From NCBI RefSeq assembly GCF_026340255.1, contig NZ_JAPEPJ010000001.1:2535001-2599000 (forward strand): a DNA stretch of 64,000 nucleotides. Reading direction: 5' to 3'. Positions 19,447 to 27,508 of the stretch are shown here, one piece after another (the stretch's first letter is position 1; the number at the start of each line of letters is the position of its first letter). The position numbers were made by a program, and so were the translations under genes. The notes beneath the pieces are model-generated. The model saw only the letters and a program-made list of their open reading frames with translations, was not told the DNA's origin and ran no database searches. The DNA comes from Streptomyces sp. NBC_01408 (GTDB lineage: Bacteria; Actinomycetota; Actinomycetes; Streptomycetales; Streptomycetaceae).

Positions 19447-22400
19447 ATGCAGACCAAGCTGGACGAAGCAAAGGCCGAGCTGCTCGCACGGGCGGCCCGG
19501 GTAGCTGAGCACAGCCCGGCCGGGGGGCTACTTCCGACTGGGTCCGACCAGGGGGAGCGTCCCGACCGGGACTCGGTGCTCGCCTACCTCCAGCGCTACT
19601 ACCTGCACACCGCCCCAGAGGACCTGTTGGACCGGGACCCGGTCGACGTGTTCGGTGCGGCGCTCTCGCACTACCGGCTCGCCGAGAACCGGCCGCAGGG
19701 CACCGCGAACGTGCGCGTGCACACCCCCACGGTGGAGGAGAACGGCTGGACCTCCAGCCACTCCGTCGTCGAGGTGGTCACCGACGACATGCCGTTCCTC
19801 GTGGACTCCGTCACCAACGAGCTGTCCCGCCAGGGCCGCGGCATCCACGTCGTGATCCACCCGCAGGTCGTCGTCCGCCGTGACGTCACCGGCAAGCTGA
19901 TCGAGATCCTCGGTCCCGACTGCGACGCGCACGGCCCCCGTACCGCGCGCCCCCACGACTCGCTCGTCGAGTCCTGGATCCACGTCGAGATCGACCGCGA
20001 GACCGACCGCGCCGACCTCAAGCAGATCACCGGCGACCTGCTGCGCGTGCTGTCCGACGTACGCGAGTCCGTCGAGGACTGGGAGAAGATGCGCGACGCC
20101 GCGCTGCGCATCGCCGAGGGCCTGCCCGAGGAGCCCACCGCCCCCGACCTGCGCGAGTACGAGCTCGAAGAGGCCCGTGAGCTGCTGCGCTGGCTCGCCG
20201 ACGACCACTTCACCTTCCTCGGCTACCGCGAGTACAACCTCGTGGACGGCGACGCCCTGTCCGCCGTGCCCGGCACCGGCCTCGGCATCCTGCGCGCCGA
20301 CCCGCACCACAGCGGCAAGGAGGACGGCCACCCCGTCTCGCCGTCCTTCAACCGGCTGCCGGCCGACGCCCGCGCCAAGGCCCGCGAGCACCGCCTGCTG
20401 GTGCTGACCAAGGCCAACAGCCGCTCCACCGTGCACCGCCCCTCGTACCTGGACTACGTGGGCGTCAAGAAGTTCGACGCCGACGGCAACGTCGTCGGCG
20501 AGCGCCGCTTCCTCGGACTGTTCTCCTCCGCCGCGTACACCGAGTCGGTGCGCCGCGTCCCGGTCGTCCGCCGCAAGGTCGCCGAGGTCCTCGAAGGCGC
20601 CGGCTTCGCGCCGAGCAGCCACGACGGCCGCGACCTGCTCCAGATCCTGGAGACCTACCCGCGCGACGAGCTGTTCCAGACCCCGGTCGACCAGCTCCAG
20701 GCCATCGTCACCTCCGTCCTGTACCTCCAGGAGCGCCGCCGGCTGCGGCTGTACCTGCGCCAGGACGAGTACGGGCGCTACTACTCCGCGCTGGTCTACC
20801 TCCCGCGCGACCGGTTCACCACGGGCGTCCGGCTGCGCCTGATGGACATCCTGAAGGAGGAGCTCGACGGCACCAGCGTCGACTTCACCGCCTGGAACAC
20901 CGAGTCGATCCTCTCCCGCATCCACTTCGTCGTCCGCGTCCCGCAGGGCACGGAACTGCCCGTCCTCACCGACTCCGACGTCGAGCGCATCGAGGCCCGG
21001 CTCGTCGAGGCCGCACGCTCCTGGGCCGACGGCTTCGGCGAGGCCCTGGTCGCCGAACTCGGTGAGGAGCGCGCCGCCGAGCTGCTGCGCCGCTACGGCA
21101 CCTCCTTCCCCGAGGGCTACAAGGCCGACCACTCGCCGCGCGCCGCGGTCGCCGACCTCTGCCACCTGGAGCGGCTCTCCGCCAGCGACCGCGAGTTCGC
21201 GCTGTCGCTGTACGAGCCGGTCGGCGCGGGCCCCGGCGAGCGCCGGTTCAAGATCTACCGCACCGGTGAGCAGGTCTCGCTCTCCGCGGTCCTGCCGGTG
21301 CTCCAGCGCCTCGGCGTCGAGGTCACCGACGAGCGCCCGTACGAACTGCGCCGCTCCGACCGGGTCAGCGCCTGGATCTACGACTTCGGTCTGCGGATGC
21401 CCGCGTCCTCCGGGAACGGCGACACGGCGGGGAGCGCCAACTACCTCGGCGACGACGCCCGCGAGCGCTTCCAGGAGGCCTTCGCGGCCGTCTGGCAGGG
21501 CGACGCGGAGAACGACAACTTCAACACCCTGGTGCTGAGCGCCGGCCTCACCTGGCGGCAGGCCGTCATCCTGCGCGCGTACGCCAAGTACATGCGCCAG
21601 GCCGGCTCCACCTTCAGCCAGGACTACATGGAGGACACCCTCCGCAACAACGTCCACACCACCCGGCTGCTGATCTCGCTCTTCGAGGCGCGGATGTCGC
21701 CCGGCCGCCAGGCCGCCGGCAGCGAGCTCGTCGACGCCATGCTGGAGGAGCTGGACGGGGCCCTGGACCAGGTCGCCTCGCTCGACGAGGACCGCATCCT
21801 GCGCGCCTTCCTCACCCTCATCAAGGCGACGCTGCGCACCAACTTCTTCCAGAGCGCCCGCGAGGGAAGCGAAAGCAGGGGCCAGCAGGACGCGGCGGGC
21901 GAGCCGCACTCCTACGTGTCGATGAAGTTCGACCCGCAGGCCATCCCGGACCTCCCGGCGCCCCGCCCGGCCTTCGAGATCTGGGTGTACTCCCCGCGCG
22001 TCGAGGGCGTCCACCTGCGCTTCGGCAAGGTCGCCCGAGGCGGCCTGCGCTGGTCCGACCGCCGCGAGGACTTCCGTACGGAGATCCTCGGCCTGGTCAA
22101 GGCGCAGATGGTCAAGAACACCGTCATCGTGCCGGTCGGCGCCAAGGGCGGCTTCGTCGCCAAGAACCTGCCCGACCCGTCGGTCGACCGCGACGCGTGG
22201 CTCGCCGAGGGCATCGCCTCGTACAAGATCTTCATCTCGGCGCTGCTCGACATCACCGACAACATGGTCGCGGGCGAGGTCGTGCCGCCCACCGGCGTGG
22301 TCCGCCACGACGAGGACGACACCTACCTCGTCGTCGCCGCCGACAAGGGCACCGCGACCTTCTCCGACATCGCCAACGGGGTCGCCGAGTCCTACGGCTT

Positions 22401-24462
22401 CTGGCTCGGGGACGCCTTCGCCTCCGGCGGCTCGGCCGGCTACGACCACAAGGGCATGGGCATCACCGCCCGCGGCGCCTGGGAGTCCGTCAAGCGGCAC
22501 TTCCGCGAGCTCGGCCACGACACCCAGAACCAGGACTTCACGGTCGTCGGCGTCGGCGACATGTCCGGTGACGTCTTCGGCAACGGCATGCTGCTCTCCG
22601 AGCACATCCGCCTGGTCGCTGCCTTCGACCACCGGCACATCTTCATCGACCCGGCCCCGGACGCGGCCACCTCGTACGCGGAGCGCCGCCGGCTGTTCGA
22701 GCTGCCGCGCTCCTCGTGGGCCGACTACGACACCTCGCTGCTCTCCGCGGGCGGCGGCATCCACCCGCGCAGCGCCAAGGCCATCCCGGTCAACGCGCAG
22801 GTCCGCGCCGCCCTCGGCATCGAGGCGGGCGTCACCAAGATGACCCCCGCCGACCTGATGAAGGCGATCCTCCAGGCCCCGGTGGACCTGCTGTGGAACG
22901 GCGGCATCGGTACGTACGTCAAGGCCACGGCCGAGACGCACGCGGACGTCGGCGACAAGGCCAACGACGCCATCCGCGTCAACGGCTCCGACGTCCGGGC
23001 CAAGGTCATCGGCGAGGGCGGCAACCTGGGTCTGACCCAGCTCGGCCGCATCGAGTTCGCCCGGACCGGCGCCGACGGCGAAGGCGGAAAGATCAACACC
23101 GACGCCATCGACAACAGCGCCGGCGTGGACACCTCCGACCACGAGGTGAACATCAAGATCCTGCTCAACGCGGTCGTCTCGGACGGCGACATGACCGTCA
23201 AGCAGCGCAACCGGCTCCTCGCCGAGATGACCGATGAGGTCGGACGCCTGGTGCTGCGCAACAACTACGCGCAGAACACCGCGCTCGCCAACGGCGCGGC
23301 GCAGGCCCCGAGCCTGCTCCACGCCCAGCAGCGGTTCATGCGCCGCCTGGAGCGCGCCGGGCGGCTCGACCGCCAGCTGGAGTTCCTGCCCACCGACCGG
23401 CAGATCCGCGAACTGCTCGGCAGCGGCAAGGGCCTGACCCAGCCGGAGCTGGCCGTGCTCTTCGCCTACACCAAGATCACGGTGGCGGACGAGCTCATCG
23501 CCACCGGGCTGCCGGACGACCCGTACCTGCGCCGCCTGCTCTTCGCGTACTTCCCGTCGGCGCTGCGCGAGAAGTTCCCCGAGGCGATCGACGGGCACGC
23601 GCTGCGCCGGGAGATCATCACCACGATCCTGGTCAACGACACCGTCAACACCGGTGGTTCGACCTTCCTGCACCGCCTGCGCGAGGAGACCGGGGCCTCC
23701 ACGGAGGAGATCGTCCGGGCGCAGCTCGCGGCCCGCGAGATCTTCGGCCTGGCCGAGGTGTGGGACGCGGTCGAGGCGCTGGACAACAAGGTCGCGGCCA
23801 GTGTCCAGACCCGTATCCGGCTGCACTCGCGGCGCCTGGTCGAGCGCGGTACGCGCTGGCTGCTCAACAACCGGCCGCAGCCGCTCCAGATGACCGAGAC
23901 CATCGACTTCTTCGCGGAGCGGGTCGGGCACGTGTGGGCCGAGCTGCCGAAGCTGGTGCGCGGCGCGGACCTGGAGTGGTACCAGTCGATCATGGACGAG
24001 CTGATCGGCGAGGGTGTTCCGGAGGAACTGGCGGCCAAGGTCGCGGGCTTCTCCTCGGCCTTCCCGACGCTCGACGTCGTCGCCATCGCGGACCGCACCG
24101 GTGTGGCCCCGCTGGACGTCGCCGAGGTGTACTACGACCTCGCCGACCGTCTGGACATCACCCAGCTGATGGACCGGATCATCGAGCTGCCGCGGGCCGA
24201 CCGCTGGCAGTCCATGGCCCGCGCCTCCATCCGCGAGGACCTGTTCGCGGCGCACGCCGCCCTGACCGCCGATGTGCTGTCGGTGGGCAACGGCAGCTCG
24301 ACTCCCGAGGAGCGCTTCAAGGCCTGGGAGGAGAAGAACGCGGCGATCATCGGCCGGGCCCGGACCACCCTGGACGAGATCCGCGGCTCGGACGACTTCG
24401 ACCTGGCGAACCTGTCGGTGGCGATGCGGACGATGCGGTCGCTGCTGCGAGCCCATAGCTAG
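19447..24462 (+). CDS. gdh: Large NAD-specific glutamate dehydrogenase
   Basis: 1671 residues, the 180-kDa class of NAD-GDH first characterised in Streptomyces clavuligerus, which oxidatively deaminates glutamate to 2-oxoglutarate and ammonium. Long N-terminal regulatory region with ACT-like segments (about 1-690), catalytic core about 720-1230 containing VGAKGGFVAKN (catalytic Lys) near residue 900, GVGDMSGDVFGNG (NAD-binding loop) near 1040, and a C-terminal helical region. ATG 19447 has AGAGG upstream. The 1684-codon antisense frame is an artefact of codon bias. A strong terminator follows. Confidence 0.96.
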   Translation: MQTKLDEAKAELLARAARVAEHSPAGGLLPTGSDQGERPDRDSVLAYLQRYYLHTAPEDLLDRDPVDVFGAALSHYRLAENRPQGTANVRVHTPTVEENGWTSSHSVVEVVTDDMPFLVDSVTNELSRQGRGIHVVIHPQVVVRRDVTGKLIEILGPDCDAHGPRTARPHDSLVESWIHVEIDRETDRADLKQITGDLLRVLSDVRESVEDWEKMRDAALRIAEGLPEEPTAPDLREYELEEARELLRWLADDHFTFLGYREYNLVDGDALSAVPGTGLGILRADPHHSGKEDGHPVSPSFNRLPADARAKAREHRLLVLTKANSRSTVHRPSYLDYVGVKKFDADGNVVGERRFLGLFSSAAYTESVRRVPVVRRKVAEVLEGAGFAPSSHDGRDLLQILETYPRDELFQTPVDQLQAIVTSVLYLQERRRLRLYLRQDEYGRYYSALVYLPRDRFTTGVRLRLMDILKEELDGTSVDFTAWNTESILSRIHFVVRVPQGTELPVLTDSDVERIEARLVEAARSWADGFGEALVAELGEERAAELLRRYGTSFPEGYKADHSPRAAVADLCHLERLSASDREFALSLYEPVGAGPGERRFKIYRTGEQVSLSAVLPVLQRLGVEVTDERPYELRRSDRVSAWIYDFGLRMPASSGNGDTAGSANYLGDDARERFQEAFAAVWQGDAENDNFNTLVLSAGLTWRQAVILRAYAKYMRQAGSTFSQDYMEDTLRNNVHTTRLLISLFEARMSPGRQAAGSELVDAMLEELDGALDQVASLDEDRILRAFLTLIKATLRTNFFQSAREGSESRGQQDAAGEPHSYVSMKFDPQAIPDLPAPRPAFEIWVYSPRVEGVHLRFGKVARGGLRWSDRREDFRTEILGLVKAQMVKNTVIVPVGAKGGFVAKNLPDPSVDRDAWLAEGIASYKIFISALLDITDNMVAGEVVPPTGVVRHDEDDTYLVVAADKGTATFSDIANGVAESYGFWLGDAFASGGSAGYDHKGMGITARGAWESVKRHFRELGHDTQNQDFTVVGVGDMSGDVFGNGMLLSEHIRLVAAFDHRHIFIDPAPDAATSYAERRRLFELPRSSWADYDTSLLSAGGGIHPRSAKAIPVNAQVRAALGIEAGVTKMTPADLMKAILQAPVDLLWNGGIGTYVKATAETHADVGDKANDAIRVNGSDVRAKVIGEGGNLGLTQLGRIEFARTGADGEGGKINTDAIDNSAGVDTSDHEVNIKILLNAVVSDGDMTVKQRNRLLAEMTDEVGRLVLRNNYAQNTALANGAAQAPSLLHAQQRFMRRLERAGRLDRQLEFLPTDRQIRELLGSGKGLTQPELAVLFAYTKITVADELIATGLPDDPYLRRLLFAYFPSALREKFPEAIDGHALRREIITTILVNDTVNTGGSTFLHRLREETGASTEEIVRAQLAAREIFGLAEVWDAVEALDNKVAASVQTRIRLHSRRLVERGTRWLLNNRPQPLQMTETIDFFAERVGHVWAELPKLVRGADLEWYQSIMDELIGEGVPEELAAKVAGFSSAFPTLDVVAIADRTGVAPLDVAEVYYDLADRLDITQLMDRIIELPRADRWQSMARASIREDLFAAHAALTADVLSVGNGSSTPEERFKAWEEKNAAIIGRARTTLDEIRGSDDFDLANLSVAMRTMRSLLRAHS

Positions 24463-24478
24463 TCGTTCTCGCGGAACG

Positions 24479-24525
24479 GAACGGGCCGGGCCCGGGACCT
24501 TTGTGGTCCTGGGCCCGGCCCGTTC
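24479..24525 (+). terminator. gdh terminator hairpin
   Basis: A 21-base arm at 24479-24499 pairs with 24505-24525 with one G-T wobble and a loop of 5 bases, 16 bases after the gdh stop. Confidence 0.85.
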
Positions 24526-24540
24526 GTCTGTTCCGGGTGC

Positions 24541-24599
24541 GGCGCCGTTGCCGGGGCTCCGCACCCGGACCCCGCGCCTCAAACGCCGGCGGGGCTGGA
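24541..24599 (+). repeat. Dispersed GC-rich gene-end repeat, copy 2
   Basis: Carries the CGCGCCTCAAACGCCGGCGG core then GGCTGGA, between convergent gdh and the tagH-like gene, directly after the gdh terminator. Confidence 0.8.
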
Positions 24600-24666
24600 G
24601 GGTGGTGCGGCGGGGCGGGGGTGGTGCCGCGGGGCTGGGGAGGGTGCAGCGGGGCTGGAGGGGTCG

Positions 24667-25449
24667 CTAGCGCCGGGTGAAGGCTTCGTAGGCGGCGCAG
24701 ACCTCGTCGGAGGGGCCGTCCATGCGCAGGACGCCCGACTCCAGCCAGATCGCGCGGTCGCAGGTCTCGCGGACCGTGTTGATGCCGTGGCTGACGAGGA
24801 AGACGGTGCCCGCGCGCTCGCGGAGTTCCTCGATGCGGGCCTGGCTGCGGCGCTGGAAGGCGGCGTCGCCGGTGGCCAGGGCCTCGTCGATCATCAGGAC
24901 GTCGTGGTCCTTGGCCGCGGCGATGGAGAAGCGCAGCCGGGCGCCCATGCCCGAGGAGTACGTACGCATCGGCAGGGAGATGAAGTCGCCCTTCTCGTTG
25001 ATGCCGGAGAAGTCGACGATGTCCTGGTAGCGCTCGTGGACCTGCTGCTTGGACATGCCCATCGCGAGGCCGCCGAGGATCACGTTGCGCTCGCCGGTCA
25101 GATCGTTCATCAGGGCGGCGTTCACGCCCAGCAGCGACGGCTGGCCGTGGGAGTAGATCCTGCCGCGGGCCACCGGCTGGAGGCCGGCGATGGCGGCCAG
25201 CAGGGTGGACTTGCCCGAGCCGTTGGAGCCGATGAGGCCGATGGCCTCGCCCTTGTACGCGGTGAAGCTGACGCCCTTCACGGCGTGCACCTCGCGGCCG
25301 CCGGGGGCGGGCTTGCGGGAGAAGACCCGGCTGAGGGCGGCGGTGGCACCGCCCTTGCGGCCGCCGCCGTTGACCTTGTAGACGACGTGGACCTCGTCCG
25401 CGATCACGGTGGGGGTCTTGGTTGCGGTCTGCACAGCGGTGTCAGCCAC
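24667..25449 (-). CDS. Polysaccharide/teichoic acid export ABC ATPase (TagH-like)
   Basis: 260 residues, GTG start. ABC ATPase of the TagH/Wzt type: Walker A GSNGSGKST near residue 75, signature YSSGMGARL (the SSGM form typical of polymer exporters) and Walker B DVLMIDEAL followed by D-loop ATGD. Energises export of an undecaprenyl-linked wall glycopolymer together with the permease encoded upstream, whose stop it overlaps by 8 bases. The TagF-like enzyme at 27509-29785 is a plausible biosynthetic partner. Confidence 0.92.
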   Translation of the reverse strand: MADTAVQTATKTPTVIADEVHVVYKVNGGGRKGGATAALSRVFSRKPAPGGREVHAVKGVSFTAYKGEAIGLIGSNGSGKSTLLAAIAGLQPVARGRIYSHGQPSLLGVNAALMNDLTGERNVILGGLAMGMSKQQVHERYQDIVDFSGINEKGDFISLPMRTYSSGMGARLRFSIAAAKDHDVLMIDEALATGDAAFQRRSQARIEELRERAGTVFLVSHGINTVRETCDRAIWLESGVLRMDGPSDEVCAAYEAFTRR

Positions 25450-26383
25450 GGCCGTACGCCTCCTCGGCCTTCCAGAAGTAGATGAAGCCGCCGACGCCGG
25501 CGAGCAGGGCCCAGCCGATGGCGACGGGCCACACGTGGGGCGGGAGCGAATGCGCCTCGAAGCTGTCGATCAGCGCGAAGCGCATCAGGTCGATGTAGAC
25601 GGCCGCGGGGTTGTTCTTCAGCATCACCAGGACCCAGTCCGGCACGTTTTCCGTCTTGAGCATCTGGTCGATGGACCACATCACCCCGGACGAGTACATC
25701 CAGGTGCGCAGGACGAACGGCATCAGCTGACTGACGTCCGGGCTCTTGCTGCCGATGCGGGCCATGGCCATGGCGCAGCCGGCGGCGAAGACGGCCATCA
25801 GCAGGAGGGTCGGAAGGGCCAGCAGCCAGGAGGGGCTCGGGGTCTGGCCGAAGGCGAGGAGCAGGATGACCAGGGCGCCCATGGTGACGAGCAGCTGCTG
25901 GAAGAGCTGCACCACGGTGGAGATGGGCAGGCTGGCGCGGGGGAAGTGCAGGGCGCGGACCAGGCCGAGGTTGCTGTGGACGGCCCGGGTGCCGGCGTTG
26001 ATGGAGCTGCCGATGAAGTCCCAGACGAAGACGCCCGTGATCAGGAAGGGGACGTAGTCCGGCACGTCGTGGCTGGCCTTCATCACGATGCCGAAGATGA
26101 AGTAGTAGACGGCCGCGTTGAGCAGCGGCGTCACCAGGTGCCAGACCTGACCGAGCTTCGCCGTGCTGTACGTGGCCTGCATGCGGGCGCTGGCGTACGC
26201 AGTCACGAAGTGGCGGCGGCCCCAGAGCTGCGCGACGTAGCGGGGGAGCGAGGGGCGGGCGCCGCTGAGGGTCAGGCCGTGGGCGGCCGCGAGCGCCGTG
26301 CGCTCGGCGGAGGTCGCGGGGTACGGGCCCTGCGGGGGCGGGCCCTGCGCGGGTGCGGTCGGGGGTGCGGTCGCGGTGGTCAC
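25442..26383 (-). CDS. Polysaccharide/teichoic acid export ABC permease (TagG-like)
   Basis: 313 residues from GTG 26383. The frame is open to 26479, but that extension would translate the 20-bp direct repeats of the shared promoter region, so I prefer the downstream start. ABC-2 type permease with about six helices (for example LVTPLLNAAVYYFIFGIVM and LVTMGALVILLLAFG). RQLWGRRHFV at the N-terminus is typical of actinobacterial TagG/Wzm proteins. Forms the channel for the TagH-like ATPase. Divergent from the tetR gene. Confidence 0.9.
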   Translation of the reverse strand: MTTATAPPTAPAQGPPPQGPYPATSAERTALAAAHGLTLSGARPSLPRYVAQLWGRRHFVTAYASARMQATYSTAKLGQVWHLVTPLLNAAVYYFIFGIVMKASHDVPDYVPFLITGVFVWDFIGSSINAGTRAVHSNLGLVRALHFPRASLPISTVVQLFQQLLVTMGALVILLLAFGQTPSPSWLLALPTLLLMAVFAAGCAMAMARIGSKSPDVSQLMPFVLRTWMYSSGVMWSIDQMLKTENVPDWVLVMLKNNPAAVYIDLMRFALIDSFEAHSLPPHVWPVAIGWALLAGVGGFIYFWKAEEAYGRG

Positions 26384-26422
26384 AAGGGTCGCTTTCGCCG
26401 GGGTCGGGGCGTCGCTGGCGAT

Positions 26423-26490
26423 GGAACGTATCCGTATCGTCGCTACGGCGACAGTAGGGCGTGGTGCGTCGGAACGCAACCGTATCGTCG
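26423..26490. promoter_or_regulatory. Paired 20-bp direct repeats between tagG-like and tetR genes
   Basis: GGAACGTATCCGTATCGTCG at 26423-26442 and GGAACGCAACCGTATCGTCG at 26471-26490 agree at 18 of 20 positions and are 48 bases apart. Each contains CCGTATCG. They lie in the divergent promoter region and are the obvious operator candidates for the TetR regulator encoded at 26530. Confidence 0.65.
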
Positions 26491-26517
26491 TGACGGGCTG
26501 GTGCTGGCGTGCGCGGT

Positions 26518-26529
26518 TATGCTCTGTGC
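26518..26529 (+). promoter_or_regulatory. Leaderless promoter -10 of tetR gene
   Basis: TATGCT (26518-26523) followed by 6 bases and then ATG 26530. No ribosome binding site precedes the start, so the mRNA probably begins at the start codon. Confidence 0.55.
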
Positions 26530-27183
26530 ATGACCACGGACCCTGCCGCCACCCCCGCCGGCCCGGCCAGCCCAGCCGCGCCCGCCGCCCCCGCCCGCCG
26601 GGCCCCCGCCGGGGCCGCCGTCCTGCGCGAGGACGTGACCGAGGCGATCCGCGAGGCGGTCGTGGCGGAACTGGCCGCGGTCGGGTTCTCGCGGATGTCG
26701 ATCGAGGGGATCGCCCGGCGGGCGGGCGTCGGCAAGACCGCGGTGTACCGGCGGTGGAAGTCGAAGCTGCACCTGGTGCTGGACCTCGTGGGCGCCTTCG
26801 CCGTCGAGGGCCTGCCGGTGCCGGAGACCGGCTCGCTGTACGGGGACGTACGGGCGCTGCTGGAGGTCATGTCACACGTGCTGCGGCACCCGGTGGCCTC
26901 GGCGGTGATTCCCGACCTGCTGGTCGAGGCCGCGCGGAATCCGGAGATCGCGGACGCGGTGCGGGGTGCGCTGGTGGACGGGCAGCGGCGGATGGCCGAG
27001 GGGATCGTCTCCGGCGCGGTTTCGCGTGGCGAGCTGGCCGAGGGTACGTGCCCGGACCGGGCGCTCGATCTGGCGATCGGGCCGCTGTACTGGCGGCAGG
27101 TTGTCGTCCGGGACTCCGTCCCAGGGGACTACCTGGACGACCTGGCCCGGTCGGTGGTGGCCGGGCTGCGCGCCGCCGCCTGA
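26530..27183 (+). CDS. TetR family transcriptional regulator
   Basis: 217 residues. After a disordered Ala/Pro tail (1 to about 36), the TetR HTH covers about 40-90 with MSIEGIARRAGVGKTAVYRRW as recognition region. The C-terminal ligand/dimer domain resembles the TetR_C_11 type (LLEVMSHVLRHPVASAVIPDLLVEA). Divergent from the tagGH-like exporter, which it may control through the direct repeats in between. Ligand unknown. Three tandem repeats follow the gene. Confidence 0.9.
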   Translation: MTTDPAATPAGPASPAAPAAPARRAPAGAAVLREDVTEAIREAVVAELAAVGFSRMSIEGIARRAGVGKTAVYRRWKSKLHLVLDLVGAFAVEGLPVPETGSLYGDVRALLEVMSHVLRHPVASAVIPDLLVEAARNPEIADAVRGALVDGQRRMAEGIVSGAVSRGELAEGTCPDRALDLAIGPLYWRQVVVRDSVPGDYLDDLARSVVAGLRAAA

Positions 27184-27224
27184 GCTTGCGGGGGCCGTCC
27201 GGACCCTGCGGGCCGGCTTCCCGG

Positions 27225-27368
27225 GGCTCCGCCCCGGACCCCGCGCCTCAAACGCCGGCGAGGCTGGGGGTGGGCTCCGCCCCGGACCCCGCGCCTCAAA
27301 CGCCGGCGGGGCTGGGGGTGGGCTCCGCCCCGGACCCCGCGCCTCAAACGCCGGCGGGGCTGGGGGTG
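27225..27368 (+). repeat. Three tandem 48-bp copies of the gene-end repeat (copies 3-5)
   Basis: Units 27225-27272, 27273-27320 and 27321-27368 have a period of exactly 48 bases and each holds the CGCGCCTCAAACGCCGGC core plus a self-complementary GGCTCCGCCCCGG / GGGGTGGGCTCC segment. Only single-base differences (for example CGAGG for CGGGG in unit 1). They follow the tetR stop. Confidence 0.92.
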
Positions 27369-27440
27369 GGCCGGCGGGGCTGGAATTGCCCTGCGGGCCC
27401 ATGTGCGCGGCGTGTACGTGCAGGTTGACGCCAGGCGAAA

Positions 27441-27487
27441 TCCAGCCCCGCCGGCGTTTGAGGCGCGGGGTCTGGGGCGGAGCCCCA
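27441..27487 (-). repeat. Dispersed gene-end repeat, copy 6 (inverted)
   Basis: The same core in opposite orientation (CCGCCGGCGTTTGAGGCGCG). It faces the three tandem copies across about 70 bases, so a large stem can form between the convergent tetR and glycosyltransferase genes. Confidence 0.88.
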
Positions 27488-27508
27488 GGGGGCCGCGCCG
27501 GGGCGGCG

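Noticed and set aside
19528..24582. A 1684-codon frame antisense to gdh
   Set aside because: Codon-bias artefact with Leu/Val/Gly/Arg-rich non-domain sequence, while the plus strand encodes a full NAD-GDH.
27225..27368. CRISPR array
   Set aside because: The 48-bp units are contiguous with no unique spacers.
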